Of a DNA stretch of 64,000 nt, positions 18,897-28,672 are shown one piece after another. Both the position numbers and the translations under genes were made by a program. Origin of the DNA: Melioribacter sp. (lineage in GTDB: Bacteria; Bacteroidota; Ignavibacteria; Ignavibacteriales; Melioribacteraceae); the NCBI GenBank assembly GCA_026417975.1, contig JAOACD010000007.1, forward strand, positions 167,572-231,571, read 5' to 3'. Positions within the stretch are counted from its first letter, which is position 1. Every line of letters starts with the position of its first letter. The notes beneath the pieces are model-generated. The model searched no databases. It saw nothing but the letters and a program-made list of their open reading frames with translations, and had not been told where the DNA came from.

Positions 18897-19628
18897 TTAA
18901 TTCTTTTTAATATAAGAGAAAAATAATTTCAAAAGCTTACTTGATTGTGGAGTATTTTTCAAGCTTTTTAAAATTGATAAAATCTTCTTTTTTCTTTCTA
19001 AATTTTTAACTCTATCGAGTGACTTTAACAAATATTCATTCATTATATTTTTATCAAACTCTGGATGGAATTGAACTCCCCAAATATTCTCACCAATTCT
19101 ATAAGCATATATTGAATCACTTTTATCATATGCAAGTATTTGAGCGTTCACTGGCAAAGAAAAAACAGATTGTGAGTGAGAGACATTCGCAAAAAATCTT
19201 TTAGGTAAACTTGAAAACAATTTATCATCATTTGCATTGTTGGTTAATTTAATTTGTATACTTCCCATCTTTTCGCCACCTGGATGATAATCAACATAAC
19301 CACCTAGAGCTTTTGCAATCAATTGATGTCCATAACAGATACCTAGAACAGGTATATTTTCAGTTAACAGCAATGGGATCCACTTTTCAACTTTAAGGCT
19401 CCAGTCTTTATTTTCTGTTACCATTGAATGTGAACCTGTAATTATAACACCTAAGCAATTCGATAACTTAGGCAAGGATTCGCCCTCAACAACATTTATA
19501 ACTTGAATATTGCTATTTAAATCCTTGCCCAAACCTTTAATAATCCAATCTTCAAAATCTCCATATTTTTTTCTTACACTATAAAAAGTGGATCCCATTT
19601 TAAGTATGTAAAGTTTCTTACCCTTCAT
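18897..19628 (-). CDS. Class I glutamine amidotransferase (GMP-synthase-like GATase domain protein)
   Basis: A 243-residue stand-alone GATase1 protein. The nucleophile Cys lies in VLGICYGHQLIA and the His-Glu pair in GVQFHPEF. VIITGSHSMVTE and SHSQSVFSLP are typical of the COG0518 GMP-synthase-like group. The physiological glutamine or gamma-glutamyl substrate is unknown. It starts 3 bp after glnB in the ammonium operon, which suggests a role in nitrogen metabolism, such as handling gamma-glutamyl compounds. Confidence 0.85.
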   Translation of the reverse strand: MKGKKLYILKMGSTFYSVRKKYGDFEDWIIKGLGKDLNSNIQVINVVEGESLPKLSNCLGVIITGSHSMVTENKDWSLKVEKWIPLLLTENIPVLGICYGHQLIAKALGGYVDYHPGGEKMGSIQIKLTNNANDDKLFSSLPKRFFANVSHSQSVFSLPVNAQILAYDKSDSIYAYRIGENIWGVQFHPEFDKNIMNEYLLKSLDRVKNLERKKKILSILKSLKNTPQSSKLLKLFFSYIKKN

Positions 19629-19631
19629 AAA

Positions 19632-19982
<351 letters not shown>

Positions 19983-19996
19983 TTATTTTTGAAAAA

Positions 19997-20704
19997 TTAT
20001 AGTGAAATACCTACGACATAAAAAATACTTTCTTGAGAAGGATTCAAAATAATCGAACCAAAAATTGGTAAACTAAATTCATTTGTTATGGTAATCGTTT
20101 TTGATACAGTAAATCCTAAATTAATAATGTCAAACTTATCAGTTAAATAATACTTATTTTCATCTCCTGGGGTAACTCCTGCAAAGATATTTAGAGCAAC
20201 TCCACTTATAGATGTACTATAGCCCAATTGAAAATAAATTGGATTATTAGGAATATTATGAACAAATATATTTGCAGAGAGACTTATCGGAAAAGATTCT
20301 GGGCCATTATAGTTTAAATTAATTTCCAAATTATGAGCTCCTGGGCCATCTTCAGAATCATAATTAGAAAAGTTAAAGAATTTAATACCATTATCTGGAT
20401 TAATATAATCTGTAAAGCCTAATGAAATGCTACCTGCACTTTGTAAAGAAATAGCATATGAAGCATAAATATCAATTTCGCTAAGTGCTGCATTTTTTAC
20501 TATTGGATATGCTCCCCAAAAACCAAGTGTAAAATTTCCAGCATTAAATTTAATATTAGGTTGAATACTCGGAACATTTCCTCCCAAATCTATACCACGC
20601 CATATATATCTACTAACAAAATCTGTATTTACAGAAATACTTTGTGAAAAAATGCTTGAAACAGAAAAAAGTAACACTAATAATATTTTATAGAAAGTTC
20701 TCAT
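19997..20704 (-). CDS. TorF-family putative outer-membrane porin (Gcw_chp type)
   Basis: A 235-residue secreted protein. It has a signal peptide (MRTFYKILLVLLFSVSSIFS) and then SVNTDFVSRYIWRGIDLGG, the N-terminal motif of the Gcw_chp/TorF porin family. The rest alternates short beta strands and ends in an aromatic/hydrophobic strand (VVGISL). It sits between amtB and glnB with AGGAGG before its ATG. This placement suggests outer-membrane entry of ammonium or small amines (inference). Confidence 0.8.
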   Translation of the reverse strand: MRTFYKILLVLLFSVSSIFSQSISVNTDFVSRYIWRGIDLGGNVPSIQPNIKFNAGNFTLGFWGAYPIVKNAALSEIDIYASYAISLQSAGSISLGFTDYINPDNGIKFFNFSNYDSEDGPGAHNLEINLNYNGPESFPISLSANIFVHNIPNNPIYFQLGYSTSISGVALNIFAGVTPGDENKYYLTDKFDIINLGFTVSKTITITNEFSLPIFGSIILNPSQESIFYVVGISL

Positions 20705-20721
20705 TTTTCCTCCTTTATAGT

Positions 20722-22014
20722 TTATTTTGCTACTTTTTCAAATTCTGGGTATGCTTCCATACCATGTTCACCAATATCAAGACCTTCAATTTCCTCTGAT
20801 GGAGAAACTCTTAAGCCTATTAATTTCTTCAATATCATCCATACAATGTAAGAAATTACAAAAGTAAATACTCCAACAGCAATTACTCCAATTAATTGAT
20901 TAAAGAACAGTTTTAAGCCACCACCAAAGAACAAGCCATTACCTGTAGTTCCTGGCATAAAATGGTCCTCTGCAAATAGTCCAACTGCTAAAGTTCCAAA
21001 AATACCATTAACTAAGTGGACAGCAAGGGCACCAACAGGGTCATCAATTTTAACTTTATCAAAAAATATTACTGCATAAACTACAAGAATACCTGCTATT
21101 GTACCTATAATTAAAGAACTCCATACACTTACATAAGCACATCCAGCAGTAATTGCAACAAGACCTGCTAAACATCCATTTATAGTCATACTCAAATCAG
21201 GTTTACCAAGTACTAACCAAGCAACTATTGTTGAAGATAAAATGCCAGCAATAGCAGCACTATTAGTTGTAATAACGATTCGTGATATGCTATTTATGTC
21301 TGCAGCCATTGTGCTACCAGGATTAAAACCAAACCAACCTAACCATAGCACAAAAACACCAATTGTAGCAGAAGTCATATTATGACCTGGGATTGGGTAA
21401 ATCTTATTATCACGATACTTATTTAATCTTGGTCCTAAAATCATAGCACCTGATAAAGCTGCCCATCCTCCTACTGAATGAACTACAGTAGAGCCAGCAA
21501 AGTCCCAAAATCCAAGTTTAGCTAACCAACCACCACCCCAAATCCAGTGTCCAGTAATTGGGTACATAAAAGCAACCAGAATAAATGAGAAGAGTATAAA
21601 ATCAATATATTTTATCCTTTCTGCTACTGCTCCTGATACAATTGTAGCAGCAGTACCTGCAAATACTAACTGAAAGAAAAACTTAGCAAGTAAAGGTACA
21701 CTTGCCCAACTAATTGCTGAATAAACACCTTGATATGCATCTCCAGTTGCAGGACTATTATCTGCCCCACTTAAGCCTATTAAACCTTTTAATCCTATAA
21801 AGTCATTGCCATCACCAAACATTAACCCCCAACCTATAACCCAAAATGCCAATGAAGAAATAGCAAATACAATAAAATTTTTCGACAGAATATTTACTGT
21901 ATTTTTACTTTGCGTAAATCCGGACTCTACTAATGCAAAGCCAAGATTCATAAAAAAAACAAGACACGCCGTTATAAGAACCCAGATTGTATCCATTACA
22001 ACTTTATAGTCCAT
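20722..22014 (-). CDS. amtB: AmtB ammonium transporter
   Basis: A 430-residue polytopic Amt/Rh protein with the family signatures GHWIWGGGWLAKLGFWDFAGSTVVHSVGG, FNPGST and NGCLAGLVAITAGC, and the late HLVNGIFGTLAVGLF His site. The N-terminal segment is a membrane anchor rather than a clear cleavable signal. ATG is preceded by AAGGAGGAAACATTT. It leads an operon with a porin, PII and a glutamine amidotransferase. A long leader with a 24-codon ORF precedes it. Confidence 0.97.
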   Translation of the reverse strand: MDYKVVMDTIWVLITACLVFFMNLGFALVESGFTQSKNTVNILSKNFIVFAISSLAFWVIGWGLMFGDGNDFIGLKGLIGLSGADNSPATGDAYQGVYSAISWASVPLLAKFFFQLVFAGTAATIVSGAVAERIKYIDFILFSFILVAFMYPITGHWIWGGGWLAKLGFWDFAGSTVVHSVGGWAALSGAMILGPRLNKYRDNKIYPIPGHNMTSATIGVFVLWLGWFGFNPGSTMAADINSISRIVITTNSAAIAGILSSTIVAWLVLGKPDLSMTINGCLAGLVAITAGCAYVSVWSSLIIGTIAGILVVYAVIFFDKVKIDDPVGALAVHLVNGIFGTLAVGLFAEDHFMPGTTGNGLFFGGGLKLFFNQLIGVIAVGVFTFVISYIVWMILKKLIGLRVSPSEEIEGLDIGEHGMEAYPEFEKVAK

Positions 22015-22088
22015 AAATGTTTCCTCCTTAATATTTATTAGTTAATTGAGCCTGTCAAAAAAATTGGATGAATTTTTAATTCAAAAAG

Positions 22089-22163
22089 CTATTGTTGGAT
22101 AAACCCTGTGTAATACGGGCGGTCTCTTAAAAAGAAAAAATATTTAATTGTTTTGCTCTTCAT
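22089..22163 (-). CDS. 24-residue leader ORF upstream of amtB
   Basis: Too short for the ORF track. An ATG at 22161-22163 has an excellent AGGAGGAGGT ribosome site four bases upstream. It opens 24 codons (MKSKTIKYFFFLRDRPYYTG...) ending in TAG. It lies inside the predicted amtB transcript, 74 bp before the amtB start. The peptide is basic and aromatic with no known family. It may be a regulatory leader peptide or a small protein; the strong ribosome site is the main reason to take it seriously. Confidence 0.5.
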   Translation of the reverse strand: MKSKTIKYFFFLRDRPYYTGFIQQ

Positions 22164-22249
22164 TTTACCTCCTCCTTTTCATTATTAGCAACAAAATAAT
22201 ATTAGGTTTTTTTTATATATTGACTTAATAATTAAGGTAATTCTAATTG

Positions 22250-22279
22250 CAAATATAATAAATTATTGTTATTTGTCAA
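22250..22279 (-). promoter_or_regulatory. Bacteroidota-type promoter for amtB operon
   Basis: On the minus strand TTG (22277-22279), 19 bases, TATATTTG (22250-22257). The predicted transcript start near 22243 gives a leader of about 230 nt to amtB that includes the 24-codon ORF. Confidence 0.6.
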
Positions 22280-22379
22280 TAATGCCTTATTTATTTTTTT
22301 ATTAAAAAGATATAAAGGTAATAATTTTTTGAGTAGATATTATATCTTGGGAATACTTTTGAAGGCTATAAAGAAATGA

Positions 22380-24941
22380 CTATCTACGTCCTGAATATAA
22401 ACCGCGCGACTTGGTTATTTTAATGTCTTGAAGTTCTGGTGCTTTCATTCTAATCTCAAATCTAAACCCTTTATAATTTCCTACTGGATTCCAAATAAAG
22501 TTCATCTCCCAACAATGCAAATCCCTATAAATTGTAATTTGAGGTGTAGTAATTTGTTTCAATTCAAAATCGTAACTACCACGAATAGTAAATTTCCAGT
22601 TTTTTGTAAGACTAAAATTCAAACCAATTCCTAGGCTCGAATATTTTGAAAGAACGGCTGGATTGTATTTACTTAGATTAAAGTTGTAACTCAGACTTAA
22701 ATCCCAAGGACTAAACACATTAGTTACTAAACTATCTTCTTTTATAATTTTACTTACTCTTTCTAATGTTGAATTTTTTTTGTCAGTTTTAAAAATCTTG
22801 TCATTCAAATTAGTTGTTACAGAAATGCTAAAGTTCGTTAACCTTAGTAAACCCTTTTTTGCTGAAATTAAAAATCGATTAATTTTTGTATTATTTTCAT
22901 AATCGTAAAATGTATAATTTGATGAACCATAGAAGCTAATCAAATTTCCAATTTGTGTCCTATAAGTCAAATTTAAGTCCGATAACTTGAATTCAGTTTG
23001 AGCAAAATTATATCCTATACTTGCGGATAAATTTAATAACTGAATTTTATTACTTGACGTTTTTTTCAAAGTATCACTTTTTTCCTTTGAAGTTTTTATT
23101 TCAAAAACATTTCCCAAAGCAAAATTCAATGACTGTTGTTGGCCAGCGTCAGCACCTCTAAAAACTTCATTACTAAACTTATCATATTTTATTTTTTCAC
23201 CCTTTGATGTTGTGTAATAGTCATAATAATTCCAAAAATCACTTGAGAAATCTGGTTTATAAACATAGGTTATTGATGGTGTCAATGTATGTCTAAAGGC
23301 CTCTATACCAAATATATTTGGTTGAAATATTCCGTATAACTTTGTATTAGCTGTAACGCTAAAATCAAACGTTCTTACAAAATTAATTTCATTAATATCT
23401 CTTGTAACTATAGAATCTTTTTCTGTTACTTCTCCAGTAAGTGAATTGATTTTTTTTACTATAATATTTTCTTTTTTAATTCTTTTGTTATACCACTTTT
23501 CCGAATAATTCAACCTTGGAGCTATACTGAAATAACCAATTTTTGGAGATGCACTAATATTTAAGCTATGCTGAATGCCACCACGTAATGATAAATTGCC
23601 TTGACTTTTAGTCTTATTGTTTAAGAATTGACCTGTATAAGTATATCCAATTTGCTCATACCATTTTTGTTTACTAAGAACTTCAGAAGCTTCATTTCTG
23701 AAAGGGTAAGAAATATTTTTTGTGAAAGTGATATTAGGCAAACTTTCAAAAATATCACCGTTTACTAAATTTTGAGTTCTACTGTAATTAATTACTAAAT
23801 TATTTCCTGATTCTTCCCAAACTTTACTAAAAGTAGCATTTGAAATAATATTTTGTGAAAGAATATCATTATAATCTACGCTATTATTTTTCAAGTAACT
23901 AGAAGAATAAAATTGCAAATTCATATTAAGCTGTGTTGAAGGATTAATCTGATGATTATGATACCATGATAAACTCCAATCATTAACATCTTGTTTAAAT
24001 GCAATTGGGTCATTTGATTCTCCAATTTTAATTTTAGAATATCCTGCATTCAAGCTACCATTAAAATCATATCTTTTAGCATATCGTATTCTTGAACGCA
24101 AACCATATCCCCCTTTCGTATAATAATCTCCGTTGACAGTAAAGTCTATATAATCACTTATTGCCCAAAAATAACCTAAATTATAAAAATACTGCCCTCT
24201 ACGTATATCTTTACCATAACTAGGAACTATAATACCACTTCTTCTACCTCCTTCACTTGGAAATACAGCAAAAGGTAAAGGTATAGGAAATGGGACCCCC
24301 TCTATGTGCATAAATATCCAACGTGCAAAAACTTTGTCTTTTTGAATAACTTTCATTTCATCAGCTGTAAAATATGTATGTGGTGTATCCCTTTCACATG
24401 TAGTAAACATACCATGTTTAATAAAGTAAATATTTTTATCTATTTTCTTAACTTTTTCCCCTTCATACCTTGTTCCCTGCATTTCATTTTTTGCAAGAGA
24501 AATAAAACCTTTTTGAGTTTTAAAGTTATATTTTAAATAATTCCCTTCATAAGTTTCAGAACCCTCTTTCAGTACAGGCATTTGAATCAGAGAAGGCTTT
24601 CCCTTTTTCAAAGAGTCTAATATGCCAAAAGCCTCTAATTGGTTTGTATTATAATCAATTTCAATTTTGCCGCTTTTTAATTCTGTATCTTTATACTTTA
24701 ATTGTCCATTCCCATAAACAAACATTTTTTTTGTTGTAATATCAAATATTATTGAGTCAGAAGCTGAAGCATAAACAACATCATCAACATCAAATTTCTT
24801 TCCTGATTCTATAGTATCAACAGCTAATGTATCAGTATACATTTCTATGATACTTTTTATAACGTCAGTATTAGACAAACATAATTCCTTAGCATTAAGG
24901 ATTACATTAAAAAAGAAGATTATGACAATAATTCGTTTCAT
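22380..24941 (-). CDS. LptD/OstA-like LPS-assembly outer-membrane protein
   Basis: An 853-residue secreted barrel. It has a signal peptide (MKRIIVIIFFFNVILNA), then an OstA-like N-terminal domain (about 55-190: GNGQLKYKDTELKSGKIEIDY), then the LptD motif IPLPFAVFPSEGGRRSGIIVPSYG and a long beta barrel rich in alternating aromatic strands. LptD inserts LPS into the outer leaflet. This is the Bacteroidota form, annotated as putative LPS assembly protein LptD; the E. coli cysteines are not conserved. It ends ...SGRR rather than in a strong aromatic. The gene appears to be alone, 89 bp downstream of the oxidoreductase. Confidence 0.85.
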   Translation of the reverse strand: MKRIIVIIFFFNVILNAKELCLSNTDVIKSIIEMYTDTLAVDTIESGKKFDVDDVVYASASDSIIFDITTKKMFVYGNGQLKYKDTELKSGKIEIDYNTNQLEAFGILDSLKKGKPSLIQMPVLKEGSETYEGNYLKYNFKTQKGFISLAKNEMQGTRYEGEKVKKIDKNIYFIKHGMFTTCERDTPHTYFTADEMKVIQKDKVFARWIFMHIEGVPFPIPLPFAVFPSEGGRRSGIIVPSYGKDIRRGQYFYNLGYFWAISDYIDFTVNGDYYTKGGYGLRSRIRYAKRYDFNGSLNAGYSKIKIGESNDPIAFKQDVNDWSLSWYHNHQINPSTQLNMNLQFYSSSYLKNNSVDYNDILSQNIISNATFSKVWEESGNNLVINYSRTQNLVNGDIFESLPNITFTKNISYPFRNEASEVLSKQKWYEQIGYTYTGQFLNNKTKSQGNLSLRGGIQHSLNISASPKIGYFSIAPRLNYSEKWYNKRIKKENIIVKKINSLTGEVTEKDSIVTRDINEINFVRTFDFSVTANTKLYGIFQPNIFGIEAFRHTLTPSITYVYKPDFSSDFWNYYDYYTTSKGEKIKYDKFSNEVFRGADAGQQQSLNFALGNVFEIKTSKEKSDTLKKTSSNKIQLLNLSASIGYNFAQTEFKLSDLNLTYRTQIGNLISFYGSSNYTFYDYENNTKINRFLISAKKGLLRLTNFSISVTTNLNDKIFKTDKKNSTLERVSKIIKEDSLVTNVFSPWDLSLSYNFNLSKYNPAVLSKYSSLGIGLNFSLTKNWKFTIRGSYDFELKQITTPQITIYRDLHCWEMNFIWNPVGNYKGFRFEIRMKAPELQDIKITKSRGLYSGRR

Positions 24942-25030
24942 TCAAAATTCAGCTTTACTTTAATGAAACTTGCTTATTAAATATTATTATTTTTCTATTT
25001 ACAAAATTTTCAAAAATTCTTATCAAAGAT

Positions 25031-26035
25031 TTATATACTAATTTTGGCTCTGCTAATAGACTCTTCTATTTTCTTTATTATCATATCTGCTACCTTTAAT
25101 GCTTTCAATCCATCAGCTCCTGTTACAGGTGGGGGAGTATCATTTAAAACAGCATTAATAAAGAGTTGTAATTCGTATTGCAATGGGTTTATATTAATTT
25201 GAGAAGGGCTTTCGTAAACAACGTATTTCTTTTTTTCTCCTACTCCTATTTCACCAAGATTTAAATAACCACCTTTTGGCAAATTATTATGAGATAATAA
25301 TCGGATAATTTCAGTGTTGCCTTCAATAAAATCAATCGAAAAATATGTGTCCTTTTGAAATATTCTCATTTTTCTCATTCTTTTCTGAGAGATCCTACTG
25401 GCAGTAACATTAGCCACTGCAAAATTTTCAAATTCAATTCTTGCATTTGCTATATCAATATTATCTGAAACAACTGCAATTCCACTTGCCCTGATATCCT
25501 TTATTTCACTTTTAACAAGACTTAAAATAATGTCAATATCATGAATCATCAGGTCAAGTACTACTGCTACATCTGTACCTCTAGTATTAAATTGTGATAG
25601 TCTATCTGATTGAATAAACATTGGATTAAGTTCATACTTTTCTAAAGCTACAAGAGCAGGATTAAATCTTTCAATATGCCCAACCTGCAGCTTCAATTTT
25701 TTTTCTTCTGAAATTTTTACAAGTTCTTCTGCTTCCCAGATATGTACTGTAATTGGTTTTTCAACGAAAACATGTTTATTAAATTCAAAAGCCTTTTTAA
25801 CTAATTCATAATGAGCACTTGTAGTGGCAACTATTACTATTGCTTCTGAATCATTTAATAACGATTCGATTTCAAGATATTGCTTTGTATTAAATTCTTC
25901 GGCTACATTTTTTGACTTGTTAAAGTCTTTATCAAAAACCCCTATCAACTCACAATTTTCTATACCTTTTAGCAATCTAACATGAACTTTTCCTAAATGT
26001 CCTGTCCCTATTACTCCAACTTTCAGTTTATTCAT
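25031..26035 (-). CDS. Gfo/Idh/MocA-family NAD(P)-dependent oxidoreductase
   Basis: A 334-residue protein. The N-terminal Rossmann motif is GVIGTGHLGKVHVRLL, the EKPIT motif (FVEKPITVHIWEAEEL) carries the catalytic Lys, and DLMIHDIDIIL supplies the active-site His/Asp region. Family members act on sugars and nucleotide sugars. The substrate is not visible, but the position next to an LptD-like gene hints at LPS or cell-envelope sugar synthesis (inference). Its ATG overlaps the TGA of the Plug gene (ATGA). Confidence 0.87.
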   Translation of the reverse strand: MNKLKVGVIGTGHLGKVHVRLLKGIENCELIGVFDKDFNKSKNVAEEFNTKQYLEIESLLNDSEAIVIVATTSAHYELVKKAFEFNKHVFVEKPITVHIWEAEELVKISEEKKLKLQVGHIERFNPALVALEKYELNPMFIQSDRLSQFNTRGTDVAVVLDLMIHDIDIILSLVKSEIKDIRASGIAVVSDNIDIANARIEFENFAVANVTASRISQKRMRKMRIFQKDTYFSIDFIEGNTEIIRLLSHNNLPKGGYLNLGEIGVGEKKKYVVYESPSQININPLQYELQLFINAVLNDTPPPVTGADGLKALKVADMIIKKIEESISRAKISI

Positions 26036-27264
26036 AATGCACCACTATTTATTTTTTTATAACCAATTATCTTATCATAACCTCCTTTTTCGGGAGTTTT
26101 ATAATAAAGAAAAATATGATAATCGTTATTTGTTTCCCAAAAATTTCCTTCAAGAATATACCAATCAATATTACTTATTTCGTTATTATTATTCGATGCA
26201 GTTACATATTGATAGTCATAAATTCCTCTTTTTAATTCAACAGTTAAATTTAGTAAACCATTGTCATTTAACATTTCATATTCAGGTAAAACCTCCCAAT
26301 TGGTAAAATCACCAACAAGAAAAACTGCAGACGTTATATTTTCTGGCTTACGCATTCTGAAAGTAACATTCAAATATTCTGCATAAATATTTTTATAGTT
26401 TACTAATATAGAACCTCCATTTAGATCTTCTCCCCTTTTCTTAAAAAAATTTGATACATCAATTCCATCAAATTGAGCATTTACATTTTTTTGATTAAAG
26501 CGATTTGTATCACGCAAATCTGTTTGGCGGTATTCATTGCCTGGTTTCAAATCCTTGGCTATAAATGAAAACTCATTTTTACCGTTCCACACGTAATAAT
26601 TTTTTTCAGTAGGCTTTTCTTTTTCAATTCTTATTGGATATGATATTTTTTTATTTTCAATAATTTCAATCATCATCAAATTAGATATGAATAAAGTATC
26701 AGGTAATTTAAATGAAGCTTTTAATGTAATTGTTCTTCCCAGAGCAGCCAACTCGGGGATTTCACTCTCCATTCTTGTTTTAATTATTGTAGATTTCATA
26801 TCGACTTCAGATTCAACTACAAAGAATTTGCCTACATAAAAAATCTTTTCAGGATTATGTGAATCAACAATAAAAAATTTCCATTTACCTGAGAAAGGGA
26901 ATGTTACATTTTTGTTTGGGAAAGTCCCTTTATAATGATATCGCGCATCTACAACTCTAAGTGGTAGCTTGTCTAACCATATATTATACTCTGTATTAAA
27001 TCCTAAATTAGCTAAAAATATATTTTCATATGGCTTCCAATCCTTATCACAGAATTTAAAGACAATATTTAAATTTGGTGCATAATTACATTGTACATCA
27101 AACTCTATTGTGATAAACTGCTTAGATGGGTCTGATTTATTTATTAAGGGGAAGGATGCTTCATAATTATTTGAGTATACACGTAAACTTTTTATAGTTA
27201 AGTCATCTGCAAAATTATTTTGAAATAAAATAAATAAAAAAATAATTAGAATATTTCTACACAT
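26032..27264 (-). CDS. Type IX secretion system Plug protein (former DUF5103)
   Basis: A 410-residue secreted protein with a signal peptide (MCRNILIIFLFILFQNNFA). It has the T9SS plug features: an N-terminal beta domain (ITIEFDVQCNYAPNLNIVFKFCDKDWKP) with Tyr/Phe-rich motifs ARYHYKGTFPN and FSGKWKFFIVD, and later DIDVSNFF-like and RGIYDYQYVTA segments. In the Flavobacterium SprA structure the Plug protein closes the periplasmic end of the translocon when no substrate is engaged (established for the family). It is encoded 18 kb from sprA here. It overlaps the small upstream gene by 19 bp and the oxidoreductase by 4 bp. Assignment is from motif memory. Confidence 0.78.
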   Translation of the reverse strand: MCRNILIIFLFILFQNNFADDLTIKSLRVYSNNYEASFPLINKSDPSKQFITIEFDVQCNYAPNLNIVFKFCDKDWKPYENIFLANLGFNTEYNIWLDKLPLRVVDARYHYKGTFPNKNVTFPFSGKWKFFIVDSHNPEKIFYVGKFFVVESEVDMKSTIIKTRMESEIPELAALGRTITLKASFKLPDTLFISNLMMIEIIENKKISYPIRIEKEKPTEKNYYVWNGKNEFSFIAKDLKPGNEYRQTDLRDTNRFNQKNVNAQFDGIDVSNFFKKRGEDLNGGSILVNYKNIYAEYLNVTFRMRKPENITSAVFLVGDFTNWEVLPEYEMLNDNGLLNLTVELKRGIYDYQYVTASNNNNEISNIDWYILEGNFWETNNDYHIFLYYKTPEKGGYDKIIGYKKINSGAL

Positions 27265-27485
27265 TTCATTGAACTAAATGGTACAAAAATGTTGTAGCTT
27301 TGTTCATCCCGTTTTGCTTCGAGTAATAGTCCTTCGTCATAAGCAGCTACTAATTTACCTGTTTTAAATACTATCTCATAAAAAGTAGGATGTTCATTCT
27401 CTGATTTCCCATATACTACCCCATAATTCTCATACATAGTTATATTAAGCATTCTACCTATAAATTGTGACCAGTCCATTTTCAT
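27246..27485 (-). CDS. Small conserved-looking protein of unknown function (79 aa)
   Basis: I do not recognise the family. The ATG at 27483-27485 has AAGGA seven bases upstream. The protein is soluble, about 79 residues, with a beta-rich look (ITMYENYGVVYGKSEN, PTFYEIVFKTGKLVAAYDEG, YNIFVPFSSMKCVEIF) that suggests a small barrel of SH3 or Sm type. No signal peptide or Cys pair is seen. Its last 19 bases overlap the Plug gene, so it belongs to the same transcript and is likely real. Confidence 0.7.
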   Translation of the reverse strand: MKMDWSQFIGRMLNITMYENYGVVYGKSENEHPTFYEIVFKTGKLVAAYDEGLLLEAKRDEQSYNIFVPFSSMKCVEIF

Positions 27486-27666
27486 ATAGAATTCCTTGAA
27501 ATATTTTAAATAACTATTGAAAAAGTATGTAAAAATGAAGTCTTTTCCAACTAATAGGTTATAAAATTAGCCTGCACATATAAGATACGTGTTATTAAAT
27601 AAAAGTCTTAGAATTCCAAATAAAATTTGAAGAGTAAAAGCTTATTTTCTTATTGATATTAAAAAA

Positions 27667-28584
27667 TTATTTCTCTTTTAAGATAATATCACCTCCACTA
27701 GTTTTAGCTCTCAATTTTTCTCCTCCACCATTTAATTCTGCAATAAGACTGCTTTTTGTTAGCTTTTTACTTTTCATATTTGAAAAATTACATTCGATTT
27801 CTCCACCATAAGTTGAAATATCAGCATTAGCTTTTATATCAGACGGCAATTGTAATTCTATGTCCCCTCCAGAGGTTTCGACTTCAATACCATTAAAGTC
27901 TTTTTCTAATAAGATTTTAATATCACCTCCTGAAGTATTTGCCAAAATTTTACCCCCTAATGAATGTATTGTAATATCTCCACCTGAAGTTGAAGCTTTT
28001 AAATCACCTTTTACTAATTCACAGATAATTGCTCCCCCCGAAGTAGATACATTTAATTTACCTGAAGAATTACTTAGACTAATATCACCGCCTGATGTTC
28101 TCGCAATAATTTCCCCATAAACACTTTTTAATCTAATATCACCACCAGAAGTATATATATACTGCTCCCCATTCAAATCTTTCAATAAAACGTCTCCACC
28201 TGATGTTTCAACTTTTATATTGAATTTTTCAGGGATCACTGCTTCAATAGTAATGTCAAGGGGTCTCCAAAAACTAAAAATCGAAGAATTTTTTCTTTTT
28301 ACTATTACATAAATACCATTTTCCTTTTCCTCAATTTCAAAAAACATTTTATCTTCGCTGCTTTTATTCCCATAAATTTTTATTTGTGCTTCATTTTTAT
28401 TCCAAGACTTTACTTCAACATCAGCACTAGAGGCATTAATAAACAAGTTTCTTTCACTAGTAACTATAAAAGTTTTTTCTCTAAGAACTCTCTTTTCTTC
28501 TGCCTTAGAAACAGAGGTTATAGTTATAAAAGAACAAAGTGTTAATAAAAATATTAACTCATGCTTTCTTTTTAGTCCTATCAT
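27667..28584 (-). CDS. DUF4097-type beta-helical repeat protein, exported
   Basis: A 305-residue protein with a signal sequence (about 1-28, ending SVSKAEE) and then a right-handed beta-helix type repeat. The unit (T)SGGDI recurs eight to ten times at a pitch of about 16-17 residues from residue 105 to the C-terminus (ETSGGDVLL, YTSGGDIRL, RTSGGDISL and so on). This is the DUF4097/putative adhesin family; function in general unknown, probably periplasmic or surface. It is monocistronic, and divergent from the PAP2 gene. Confidence 0.85.
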   Translation of the reverse strand: MIGLKRKHELIFLLTLCSFITITSVSKAEEKRVLREKTFIVTSERNLFINASSADVEVKSWNKNEAQIKIYGNKSSEDKMFFEIEEKENGIYVIVKRKNSSIFSFWRPLDITIEAVIPEKFNIKVETSGGDVLLKDLNGEQYIYTSGGDIRLKSVYGEIIARTSGGDISLSNSSGKLNVSTSGGAIICELVKGDLKASTSGGDITIHSLGGKILANTSGGDIKILLEKDFNGIEVETSGGDIELQLPSDIKANADISTYGGEIECNFSNMKSKKLTKSSLIAELNGGGEKLRAKTSGGDIILKEK

Positions 28585-28672
28585 TTTAATTTCTCCATTT
28601 TATTTATATCTTTAGACTAAGATATTCTTAAAAAGTTACATCTTATTTTTTTAAAAAAATTTCAAAAATAAA

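Noticed and set aside
27860-28120. Plus-strand ORF with repeated SPPEV in the DUF4097 gene
   Set aside because: Antisense reading of the SGGD repeats, no ribosome site.
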